The notes below the pieces were generated by a model. That model saw nothing but the letters and a program-made list of their open reading frames with translations, was not told where the DNA came from and did no database searches. Shown one piece after another: positions 56,531-64,000 of a stretch of 64,000 nucleotides of DNA; position 1 is the stretch's first letter, and every line of letters begins with the position of its first letter. Both the position numbers and the translations under genes were made by a program. This DNA is from Acinetobacter sp. CS-2 (GTDB lineage Bacteria > Pseudomonadota > Gammaproteobacteria > Pseudomonadales > Moraxellaceae), in contig NZ_CP067019.1 of assembly GCF_016599715.1 (NCBI RefSeq), positions 558,001 to 622,000 of the forward strand, given 5' to 3'.

Positions 56531-56758
56531 TGCAATAAATTTATAGAAGATTATTCGTTTTTATTTAAAATGCTGTTTAAAAAAGCGCAGTGGATGTGCT
56601 GAATTCATTGCGCTAATGAAAAAGAATGATGATTAGGCTGGGATTTTTATACTGACTTGCAATGAAATGCTTAACTCTGCTGCTCAGTTTTAGGAAAATT
56701 AAAATCATCCTCAACATTCATGCAGCACTTGAACCATGCGCTTTTCATGATTTTAAGC

Positions 56759-57442
56759 TTAGAGTTCAGCCCATTTGCGCATTAAATTATGATAAAGATT
56801 GGTCAGCTTGATCACTTCATCATGTTGATCACCCAATTGCATACGCAAGTTCTGAATGGACTGATCCAGATTAAACAACATATGGCGTTCCGCATCATCA
56901 CGGATCATGCTTTGTACCCAAAAGAAAGACGCGAGACGGCAGCCGGAGGTTACTGGCGTGACTTCATGCACACTGGTGGAAGGGTAGAGGATCATATCGC
57001 CCGCGGGTAGTTTAACCTCATGATAGCCATAGGTGTCTTCAACCACCAGGTCGCCACCTTCATATTCTTCCGGGTCGCTTAAAAAAACCGTGCAGGACAA
57101 GTCCGTGCGTAAACGGTCATTGCTGCTACGGATACGGCGGATGGAATTGTCGACATGAAAACCAAAAGCTTCGTTGTTTTCATAACGGTTAAACAGTGGC
57201 GGAATAATGTCGAGGGGAATGGCCGCAGATAAAAACAAAGGATGCTGACCCAATGATTCTAAAATGATGGTACTTAAGTAATGAGTCAGGGGATGATCTT
57301 CAGGCAGTTGCTGGTTTTGTTTGACTGTGGCAGACAGTGTACCGGCAGTGACTTTACCATTGACCCATTCAATTTTTGCCATTTCTTCACGGAAATATTG
57401 AACTTGTTCTTTACTCAGGACGTTAGGAATATGATGGATCAC
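56759..57442 (-). CDS. PKHD-type Fe(II)/2-oxoglutarate hydroxylase, PiuC-like (copy 2)
   Basis: This 227-residue dioxygenase has the iron-binding triad H96-x-D98 and H159, with R169 for 2-oxoglutarate. It starts with GTG, about 8 nt after AAAGGTG. It is a diverged paralog of the copy at 52.5 kb with the same length and blocks (PPLFNRYENNEAFGFHVDN, FLSDPEEYEGGDLVVEDTYG). It follows receptor 2 by 111 bp with a terminator between, so it may have limited read-through expression. Confidence 0.9.
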   Translation of the reverse strand: MIHHIPNVLSKEQVQYFREEMAKIEWVNGKVTAGTLSATVKQNQQLPEDHPLTHYLSTIILESLGQHPLFLSAAIPLDIIPPLFNRYENNEAFGFHVDNSIRRIRSSNDRLRTDLSCTVFLSDPEEYEGGDLVVEDTYGYHEVKLPAGDMILYPSTSVHEVTPVTSGCRLASFFWVQSMIRDDAERHMLFNLDQSIQNLRMQLGDQHDEVIKLTNLYHNLMRKWAEL

Positions 57443-57482
57443 GACAATACACCTTTGGAAGAATGAATTCTTTTAGCCTATA

Positions 57483-57509
57483 AAAATAGCCTCATGAGGA
57501 GGCTATTTT
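57483..57509 (-). terminator. Terminator between receptor 2 and hydroxylase 2
   Basis: On the minus strand AAAATAGCCT pairs with AGGCTATTTT (57509-57500 with 57492-57483) around a 7-nt loop, with the stem ending in Us. Confidence 0.82.
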
Positions 57510-57553
57510 CAATTGAATCCTATAATTTATTTATGGGATTATAAAAGTCAATT

Positions 57554-59833
57554 TTAGTATTTAAAGTTTAGTGACAATACTGCACTACGACCTTCTGCTT
57601 CAGTGGCGTAGTGAGAGGCATACGCTTTAGTGAAATAGCGTTCATCAGACAGGTTATTGACATTCAATTGCAGGTCAACATTTTCGTTAACGTTGTAACG
57701 TGCCATGGCATCGTAACGTACATAACCTGGAACGTATTTGGTATTGGCTAGGTCGCCATAGACTTTGTCCATTGCAGTTGCACCAGCACCAAGTTGAAGT
57801 TGCGGAAGAACCTGATATGTTGTCCAAAGTGTAGCGCTGTTTTTAGGAACATTCGGCATTTGGTTGCCGTTAAATACCGTTTGGTCAGTACAGGTGGTAC
57901 CGCGACAGCTGACGCCATTCTTGGTCGCTTCACTATCAAGATAGGTATAGCCTGCGCTGATCTCCCATTGATCTGTAATTTTACCGTTCAAGCCCAGCTC
58001 GATACCATCAACTTTGCTTTCGCCAATATTACTATAAGTAGTAGGACTCAACTGGATACGTGCATTCTGCTTTTCAGTACGGAAAATAGCGGCAGTTAAA
58101 TTCAAGCGATCTTGTAAAAGGTCCCATTTGGTCCCAATTTCGAAAGTCTGGCTTTCTTCAGGATCCAAGTTGCTATAATTTGCACCAATACCTTCAGAAC
58201 CGTCACCGGCATCTACACCCACAGGGTTTGCAGATGTTGCATAGCTGGCATAGATTGAAGCATTTTCAACCGGTTTAAAAGTAAGGCCTGCTTGATAAGT
58301 GAAGAAATCAGTATCACTTTCTGTTGTTACTTTGTCGCCAGCTTGAGCTGTAGGGGTTGTTGCAGTCACAGCACTATTTCGTGCACCATAGGTCATGGTT
58401 TGTTCAGTATCAAACTTGTCCCAACGCACGCCCAAATCTAAAATCCATTGTGGATTGAACTCAATGCTGTCCAGGAAGTAAACAGAAGTGGACTTGGTTT
58501 GTGTATTGTATTGGTCTGCACCTTCAGTACTGATACTTCCTGTCCATGGTCCCCGATTAGGGTTTTGAACAGCAGTACACCAGCCCGAAGCAATATCGGC
58601 AGGGCTGCATTTGTTGTATTCTGCACCTGTGGCAGACAAGCCATTAATAATATATTGGGTACGGTCAGTTTCTTGATCTGAATATTCAGCACCTAAGTTA
58701 AAACTATGCTTGAGCGCACCAGTATTGAATTTACCGGTTAATGCTAATTGGTCGGTAAAGGTATCTGTATCGGCAACACGAGAGTTTACACGTGCCCATA
58801 TATTACCGGTTTTATAAATGTTCCCTTGAGAATCATCTGGGTTGGTCCACAGATAATCATTTTTAGAGCTGTTATAAACCGCGGTATTTGAAATGGTTAG
58901 ATTGTCAGTCAGGTCATGTTCTAACTTGATTGTACCCACCTGATTTTCCTGTTTTTGGAAATCACGGTCTTCCCAACCGTAGTAAATGCCTTGTTTGACA
59001 TCAATTGGTTTTCCTGAATATTGGGAATATCCAGTTGGGTTGTTGTAGGGTACACCTGAATCAGGGGTATCATCTGTTTTTAGGTAGTAATAACTTAAAG
59101 TTGCACGGGTAGGGGTGTCTAAACCAAAAGTAATACTTGGAGCGATCCCGGCACGTTTGTATTCAGTCCCATCGGCTTGACCTGCTTTTTCATTATGGTG
59201 GCCCATTACTGCCACACGGGCAGCAATACCATTACCAAAATCTTTGTTGCCATCTAGGGTAATACGTTGGTAATTATCGGTACCTGTACCAACAGAACCT
59301 TCTAATGAGTCGCCTTTTTTGGCAACTTTAGAAATCATGTTAACGCTACCACCAGTCGTACCTGCACCGCCCATTGCAGATGCAGAACCTTTGGTTACTT
59401 CAACCTGTTCTACAGCAAACATTTCACGGTTTTGTGAAGTGGCATTACGCACACCATCGACATACATGGAACTTTCTGAGTTATAACCACGAATAAATGG
59501 ACGGTCGCCATTCGGGTTACCCCCTTCACCAGCCCCTAAAGTAATACCAGGTACTGTACGCAAAGCATCGCTTAAAGTTGTCACTTGAGTATCTTCAATC
59601 AATTGCTTTGAAATTACAGAAACTGATTTAGGCGTATCCAGTAAAGGAGCAACAAACTTGGAGTTGGCAGATTGGTCTACTTTTAAACCTTGAGTTGTTT
59701 CTGCTTCCGCCTGAGCATGAATAGTTTCAAGTTGAGCAACTTGATCTTGTGCAAATGCATTCGCTGCCATCACTGAAAGTGAGGAAACAATCGCAGAAGA
59801 TACGATTTTTTTGCGTGTTTTAATGAAGGCCAT
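57554..59833 (-). CDS. TonB-dependent siderophore receptor 2 (catecholate type)
   Basis: The 759-residue receptor has a signal peptide (ending AFA|QDQ), a plug (about 60-175, with LDTPKSVSVISKQLIEDTQ and VEVTKGSASAMGGAGTTGGSVN) and a barrel ending SAVLSLNFKY. ATG 59833 is preferred to 59908, which would add 25 residues before the signal peptide and run through the operator. It is Fiu-like and paralogous to receptor 1. The Cys pairs in the barrel (NKCSPADIASGWC and SCRGTTC) probably form loop disulfides. Confidence 0.9.
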   Translation of the reverse strand: MAFIKTRKKIVSSAIVSSLSVMAANAFAQDQVAQLETIHAQAEAETTQGLKVDQSANSKFVAPLLDTPKSVSVISKQLIEDTQVTTLSDALRTVPGITLGAGEGGNPNGDRPFIRGYNSESSMYVDGVRNATSQNREMFAVEQVEVTKGSASAMGGAGTTGGSVNMISKVAKKGDSLEGSVGTGTDNYQRITLDGNKDFGNGIAARVAVMGHHNEKAGQADGTEYKRAGIAPSITFGLDTPTRATLSYYYLKTDDTPDSGVPYNNPTGYSQYSGKPIDVKQGIYYGWEDRDFQKQENQVGTIKLEHDLTDNLTISNTAVYNSSKNDYLWTNPDDSQGNIYKTGNIWARVNSRVADTDTFTDQLALTGKFNTGALKHSFNLGAEYSDQETDRTQYIINGLSATGAEYNKCSPADIASGWCTAVQNPNRGPWTGSISTEGADQYNTQTKSTSVYFLDSIEFNPQWILDLGVRWDKFDTEQTMTYGARNSAVTATTPTAQAGDKVTTESDTDFFTYQAGLTFKPVENASIYASYATSANPVGVDAGDGSEGIGANYSNLDPEESQTFEIGTKWDLLQDRLNLTAAIFRTEKQNARIQLSPTTYSNIGESKVDGIELGLNGKITDQWEISAGYTYLDSEATKNGVSCRGTTCTDQTVFNGNQMPNVPKNSATLWTTYQVLPQLQLGAGATAMDKVYGDLANTKYVPGYVRYDAMARYNVNENVDLQLNVNNLSDERYFTKAYASHYATEAEGRSAVLSLNFKY

Positions 59834-59868
59834 TTCGAACTCAAAAGGGTACTGTGAAAACGTATGAG

Positions 59869-59887
59869 AATAATAATGATTCTTATT
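59869..59887 (-). promoter_or_regulatory. Fur-box-like operator of receptor 2
   Basis: AATAATAAT-G-ATTCTTATT is a 9-1-9 palindrome with 8 of 9 pairs, 36 bp before the receptor 2 start codon, so it would block the promoter when iron is plentiful. Confidence 0.8.
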
Positions 59888-60551
59888 TTTTATCACTATG
59901 AGTTGCAATTGTAATTGGTAATCATTTTTAAGTTATTGATTTGTTTTTTGAATCAAATGATGTGGCTATTCTAAGTTAATTATTTAATTTATATATATAT
60001 TTTATATTACTATGGTTTTTTTATTTCTAATTGGGAATATTGATGCTAATTTTTTTAACAGTGATATGGCAAATCACCAACAAAAATTTCATTTTGTACT
60101 TAATGTTTATGCTGAGTCCAAGCGTGTAATTCGACTTTTAAAGGCTATTCTTGGTTTTAAGTACATAATCTTTTCCGTAAAAATTAAAAATAGGGAACGT
60201 GATCATGAAATTTCTACTCAAAAGAGCTTTTTGCAGGAAGAACAGGGAATTTAGACAAAAATTATGAACTGTGGCTAAAATAGGGCTGAATGAGAACCAC
60301 AAAAGATAGCCAGAAAAAATACTGAAATAAAAAGTATCAAACAGCGAAAAATAGGCGAAAGCGGTAAAAAAATATAGAAAATGGCGATGTTTATACACTA
60401 CAGATGTTCAAAGTTGTAATTAAGCCAGACTTTTATGACCAGAATACTTAAAATTTAATGGTTAAAACATCCGGTTTTGTATATCTTTCAATGTTGTCAT
60501 ATAATGTGGCACTTTCAAAATTGCAATTACTATTTCTATATCGAGGAAGCC
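59888..60551. other. Non-coding stretch between receptor 2 and tig
   Basis: About 660 bp with A+T-rich sequence, including a run of ATATATAT near 59990. An open frame at 60012-60254 (80 codons) has no ribosome site and no recognisable motif. The promoter of tig should lie near its right end. No repeat, RNA gene or IS remnant was recognised. Confidence 0.5.
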
Positions 60552-61883
60552 ATGCAAGTAACTTCTGAAGCGGTTTCGGGCGTTGCCCGTCGTTTAAATG
60601 TATCTGTACCGACGAGCCGTGTGAACGAGCAATTTGAAGCCCGTTTAAAACGCACTGCTAAAACTGTGAAGATCAACGGCTTCCGTCCAGGTAAAGTGCC
60701 TTTAAATGTAGTACGTCGTGAATATGGCGCAGGCATTTATCAAGAAGTTGTGAACGATGTAATTCGTGACACAGTATTCGAAGCGATTCAACAAGAGAAA
60801 ATCAATGCTGTTGGCATGCCAAACATTGAAAAAGTTGAAAATAAAGAAGACGCTCTTGTTTATGAAGCAACTGTAGAAGTTTATCCAGAAGTTGAAGTGA
60901 AATTTGACGGCTTGGAAGTTGAACGTAAAGCAACTGAAGTCAACGACAAAGACGTCGATCAAATGATCGAAAACCTTCAAAAGCAACGTGCAAGCTGGAC
61001 TGAAACCAAAGGCATGGCTAAAAAAGACATGCAAGTTACTTTCGACTTTGAAGGTTCAGTTGATGGCGAAAAATTTGAAGGCGGTTCTGCAACTGACTTT
61101 AAACTGGTGTTAGGTTCTGGTCGTATGATCCCTGGCTTCGAAGACGGTATCGTTGGTATGAAGAAAGGCGAAGAGAAAGTGATTGATGTTACTTTCCCTG
61201 AAGATTACCAGGCTGAAAACCTTGCGGGTAAAGCTGCTCAATTCAAAATCACTGTGAAGCTAGTTGAAAAACAAAAACTTCCAGAAGTTGATGCTGAATT
61301 CTTGAAAATCTTTGGTTTAACTGAAGAAGAAGGCGTGGAAAAATTAAAAGCTGACGTTCGTAAAAACATGGAACGTGAAGTGAAAAACGGTCTTCGTAAC
61401 CAGGTAAAAGGTGCGACTTTTGATGCACTTGTAGCTGCAAACGAAGTTGAAGTTCCTGCTTCTATGTTGTCTCAAGAAATTGACCGTCAACGTCAACAAA
61501 TGATTCAACAGTTCACTCAACAGTTTGGTGCTCAAGGTGCGAAAGCATTTGACAGCAGCATGCTTCCAGATGACCTGTTCAAAGAACAAGCTGAAAAATC
61601 TGTAAAACTTGGCGTATTGGTTAGCAAGGTTTTAGCGGACGCTAAAATTGAAGTTGATGCTGCTCGCGTTGAAGCTTACATCGAAGACATGGCTTCTTCT
61701 TACGAAGACCCAACTGAAGTGATTGAATACTTCAAAAATGACAAACAGCAACGTGCTCAAATCGAAGCTGTTGTATTAGAAGATCAAGTAGTTGATCACA
61801 TCTTGGCATCTGCTAAAGTGACTGACAAAAAAGTAAGCTATGAAGACTTATTGAAAGAGCAACAAGCTCGTCAACAAGGCTAA
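60552..61883 (+). CDS. tig: Trigger factor
   Basis: This 443-residue ribosome-bound chaperone and prolyl isomerase has the ribosome-binding signature [17 protein letters not shown] (residues about 43-59), an FKBP-type PPIase domain (about 155-240, [13 protein letters not shown]) and a helical C-terminal domain. ATG 60552 follows GAGGA with 5-nt spacing; the frame opening at 60477 is not used. It heads the tig-clpP-clpX order. Confidence 0.96.
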   Translation: MQVTSEAVSGVARRLNVSVPTSRVNEQFEARLKRTAKTVKINGFRPGKVPLNVVRREYGAGIYQEVVNDVIRDTVFEAIQQEKINAVGMPNIEKVENKEDALVYEATVEVYPEVEVKFDGLEVERKATEVNDKDVDQMIENLQKQRASWTETKGMAKKDMQVTFDFEGSVDGEKFEGGSATDFKLVLGSGRMIPGFEDGIVGMKKGEEKVIDVTFPEDYQAENLAGKAAQFKITVKLVEKQKLPEVDAEFLKIFGLTEEEGVEKLKADVRKNMEREVKNGLRNQVKGATFDALVAANEVEVPASMLSQEIDRQRQQMIQQFTQQFGAQGAKAFDSSMLPDDLFKEQAEKSVKLGVLVSKVLADAKIEVDAARVEAYIEDMASSYEDPTEVIEYFKNDKQQRAQIEAVVLEDQVVDHILASAKVTDKKVSYEDLLKEQQARQQG

Positions 61884-61898
61884 GCTTAGCTGACCGAA

Positions 61899-61925
61899 AA
61901 AAGGCGCATGATGCGCCTTTTTTTA
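61899..61925 (+). terminator. Terminator of tig
   Basis: AAAGGCGC (61900-61907) pairs with GCGCCTTT (61913-61920) around ATGAT, followed by TTTTAT. Confidence 0.9.
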
Positions 61926-62074
61926 TGTACAGGCTGATCGTGACCTGTCCTGAATTCACAATGCTTATATAAAAAATATCTGTTATTTAATTGGGAATAT
62001 TTTGCATTTTCGGCAATTATCCCTCATATTGTGACTATGAGTTTAGTAACAAAAAATTTAGGAATAAATAACGT

Positions 62075-62680
62075 ATGTATGTTCCAACAATTGATAACGC
62101 TTTAGTGCCAGTGGTGGTTGAACAGTCTTCTCGTGGTGAGCGTTCTTTCGATATTTTCTCACGTCTTTTGCGTGAACGCGTCATCTTCTTAACCGGTGAA
62201 GTTGAAGACAACATGGCAAATTTAATTGTTGCGCAAATGTTGTTTTTAGAAGCAGAGAACCCAGATAAAGATATACACCTCTATATTAATTCACCAGGAG
62301 GTTCAGTGACTGCAGGTATGGCTATTTACGATACCATGCAATTCATTAAACCGGATGTCGTGACCTATTGTATGGGACAGGCAGCCTCTATGGGTGCATT
62401 CCTGCTTAATGCAGGTGCTAAGGGTAAACGTTATTGCTTGGAAAATGCCCGTGTGATGATTCACCAGCCACTTGGTGGTTTCCGTGGTCAGGCATCGGAT
62501 ATTGAAATTCACGCGCGTGAAATTCTATTTATTAAAGAACGTTTAAACCGTTTAATGGCAGAGCATAGTGGTCAAGACTATGAAACTGTTGCCAGAGATA
62601 CTGACCGTGATAACTTTATGACAGCACAGGCTGCTAAAGAATACGGTCTCGTGGATGAAGTACTTACTAAACGTCCATAA
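62075..62680 (+). CDS. clpP: ATP-dependent Clp protease proteolytic subunit
   Basis: This 201-residue serine protease forms two stacked heptameric rings and works with ClpX or ClpA. The catalytic triad is S105 ([11 protein letters not shown]), H130 (RVMIHQP) and D179 (DTDRDN). The gene is complete. Its partner clpX starts 27 bp later but is broken, so in this strain ClpP may depend on ClpA or on a second ClpX source. Confidence 0.97.
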   Translation: MYVPTIDNALVPVVVEQSSRGERSFDIFSRLLRERVIFLTGEVEDNMANLIVAQMLFLEAENPDKDIHLYINSPGGSVTAGMAIYDTMQFIKPDVVTYCMGQAASMGAFLLNAGAKGKRYCLENARVMIHQPLGGFRGQASDIEIHAREILFIKERLNRLMAEHSGQDYETVARDTDRDNFMTAQAAKEYGLVDEVLTKRP

Positions 62681-62707
62681 TTTTCAGATTTTTATATTGG
62701 AGTGAAT

Positions 62708-63253
62708 ATGTCCGATCATCCTCAAGGACAAAAGCATTGTTCATTTTGCGGTAAAACGCAGTCTGAAGTCGGGAAACTGATTGCAGGTGAGGACGCTTAC
62801 ATCTGTAATGAGTGTGTGGACGTATGCCTAGATTTAGTCCAAACCAGCCAGCAAGTTGAATCGGGCGATTGGGCGAGCAAACCGTTGCCTAAGCCACACG
62901 AAATTCGTGCCGCACTTGATCAATATGTCATTGGTCAGGATGTTGCCAAGAAAACGCTTTCAGTTGCAGTGTATAACCATTACAAGCGTCTAAAAGTGAC
63001 CCATAGCGGCCATAAGCATGATGATGCAGTTGAACTGGCAAAAAGTAATATTTTACTGGTTGGACCAACAGGTTCAGGTAAAACTTTGCTGGCACAAACT
63101 TTAGCGCGTTTGCTTGATGTTCCATTTGCCATGGCCGATGCGACCACTTTGACCGAAGCGGGTTATGTTGGTGAAGATGTGGAAAACATCGTACAGAAGC
63201 TGTTGCAAAAAGCCGACTATGATGTAGAAAAAGCGCAAAAGGGTATTATCTAA
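62708..63253 (+). pseudogene. clpX: ClpX unfoldase, truncated by an insertion element
   Basis: Codons 1-181 of a protein normally near 430 residues remain. They hold the zinc-binding domain (C11, C14, C33, C36), the linker, and the start of the AAA+ module with Walker A GPTGSGKT (119-126). The frame stops right after EKAQKGII, where YIDEID (Walker B) should follow; the TAA is formed at the junction with the IS982-type element. Walker B, the sensors, the IGF loop and pore loops are lost, so it cannot hydrolyse ATP normally. Start at 62708 follows GGAG. The rest of clpX may lie beyond the window. Confidence 0.93.
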
Positions 63254-64000
63254 CCTGAGTTCGACTTAATTTGATTGATAATTAAGCATGTTTTTAAATG
63301 TTGGTTTATTTGGTGATAAACAATAAGCGATGATTGCTGCCATTAGATTGACCATAAAATTGTTAACCGAGCGATGTCGGGTATGGTCAATCTGATGCAA
63401 GTTTTTTAGCTGATCATTCACGGTTTCAATCAATCCCCGTTTTGAAAGAAGCTGCTTCTCCATCTCATTATATTGAGGCAGGTTCTTCATATTCTTACGT
63501 CCAGTCGTTAAAATCTTAAGCCCTCGCTGTGATAAAACTTCGGCTTTAGCTTTACTGATATATCCCTTATCTGCGAGTAAAACTCCACTTAAGCCTTGAC
63601 CTAACACATCCAGCATTTTGACATCGTGAACATTTCCTGATGTAAATGCAATATTAATAATTTCACCTAATTGATTGATAACCATGTGTAATTTAAAACC
63701 ATAAAACCAACCCGTACTGCTTTTTCCTCGTCCTGCCAGGCCCTTAAAAACCTTATTCCTTGCAATACGACGATTATGGCAAACGATCAGTTTAGTTGAA
63801 TCAATTAAGCTAATTCCTGTACATTGACCTTTAATTTGATGAAAGAAACACGTTAATGCTGTCAGACATTGAGGTAATAATTCAATCATTCTGTTATAGC
63901 TGGGCAGTGTAGGAAATGCTTCTTTCCAGAAGGGTCGAATCATATGGTTGTAATAATATTTGAAGAATCTAAAACCTGATTGATGGAACAGTACCGTGAT
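63253..64000 (-). mobile_element. IS982-family insertion sequence, incomplete at the window edge
   Basis: The visible end begins near 63253 with ACCTGAGTTCGAC, typical in style for IS982 ends, 13 bp past the transposase stop. The other end and any target duplication are outside the window. The element lies opposite in direction to clpX. Confidence 0.8.
63266..64000 (-). CDS. IS982-family transposase (5' end beyond the window)
   Basis: The reading frame stays open to the window edge: codons before the first ATG at 63943 read ITVLFHQSGFRFFKYYYNH, the normal N-terminal part of IS982 transposases, so the real start is outside. The visible 244 codons include the DDE pieces ISLIDSTKLIVCHNRRI, GVLLADKGYIS and RGLIETVNDQLK. 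No stop or shift is seen; it may be functional. Confidence 0.87.
   Translation of the reverse strand: MTVLFHQSGFRFFKYYYNHMIRPFWKEAFPTLPSYNRMIELLPQCLTALTCFFHQIKGQCTGISLIDSTKLIVCHNRRIARNKVFKGLAGRGKSSTGWFYGFKLHMVINQLGEIINIAFTSGNVHDVKMLDVLGQGLSGVLLADKGYISKAKAEVLSQRGLKILTTGRKNMKNLPQYNEMEKQLLSKRGLIETVNDQLKNLHQIDHTRHRSVNNFMVNLMAAIIAYCLSPNKPTFKNMLNYQSN

Noticed and set aside
60012..60254. 80-codon open frame upstream of tig
   Set aside because: No ribosome binding site, no recognisable motif, and A+T-rich composition like the surrounding non-coding DNA.
1..64000. CRISPR arrays, tRNA, rRNA and prophage genes
   Set aside because: No spaced direct-repeat series, no cloverleaf-like stretches with CCA-type ends in gaps, and no phage structural or integrase genes were found.

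Overview
The window reads as a chromosomal segment of an Acinetobacter species. The reasons are the low-to-moderate G+C, the gene order iscX-ndk-rlmN-pilF-rodZ-ispG-hisS-yfgM-bamB-der, the metX/metW and tatABC/phoX blocks, and an ISAba1-like insertion sequence with a clean 9-bp target duplication. The species cannot be fixed from the sequence alone. Most of the window is conserved housekeeping DNA; the accessory or recently changed parts are the two ends, the iron-uptake block (51-60 kb) and one decayed gene near 29.5 kb.

Layout. (1) 1-2571: IS21-family istA/istB with three 24-bp terminal repeats. (2) 3006-7099: a four-gene chaperone-usher pilus operon (major pilin, chaperone, usher, small second pilin), with a stem-loop between the pilin and the assembly genes. 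(3) 7304-9167: GT4 glycosyltransferase plus PAP2 phosphatase. (4) 9256-18863: iscX, ndk, rlmN, pilF, rodZ, ispG, hisS, a YfgM-like protein, bamB, der. (5) 18955-27174: PPTase, a lipoprotein, mazG, a ComEA-like protein, pcnB, folK, panB, panC, rapZ, an NPr-type phosphocarrier and darP. (6) 27321-29729: an acyl-CoA ligase and a heavily decayed FAD-linked lactone oxidase. (7) 30001-37769: thrS-infC (infC starts at AUU) and rpmI-rplT, separated by a small heat-shock gene with a thermometer-like leader, a GST, membrane proteins, a TonB-like protein and an MFS transporter. (8) 37898-50788: two tandem paralogous membrane proteins, lgt, an NRDE protein, a Tat-exported PhoX with tatABC, an AEC transporter, rdgB, a GNAT protein, a Sel1 protein, metW, metX and leuA. 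(9) 51046-59887: two TonB-dependent receptor/PKHD-hydroxylase pairs, each receptor behind a Fur-box-like palindrome. One pair is split by an ISAba1-like element and is followed by an FMN-dependent alpha-hydroxy-acid oxidase. (10) 60552-64000: tig, clpP, and clpX cut after codon 181 by an IS982-family element that runs off the window.

How the genes work together. The iron block is a coherent module: outer-membrane catecholate-type receptors, Fe(II)/2-oxoglutarate hydroxylases, and an alpha-hydroxy-acid oxidase joined to the first hydroxylase by a 4-nt overlap. The ISAba1-like element sits exactly at the stop codon of the first receptor, so the receptor stays intact, and it places the element's outward promoter in front of the hydroxylase and oxidase. 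The tig-clpP-clpX block has lost its unfoldase: the clpX remnant keeps the zinc domain and Walker A but lacks Walker B. PhoX, which carries both a twin-arginine signal and a lipobox-like Cys, lies directly downstream of tatABC.

No tRNA, rRNA, CRISPR array or prophage was recognised. No clearly undescribed multi-gene system was found. The best leads are the hsp20 leader, the ISAba1-rewired iron operon, the IS-interrupted clpX and the two-gene membrane paralog pair.
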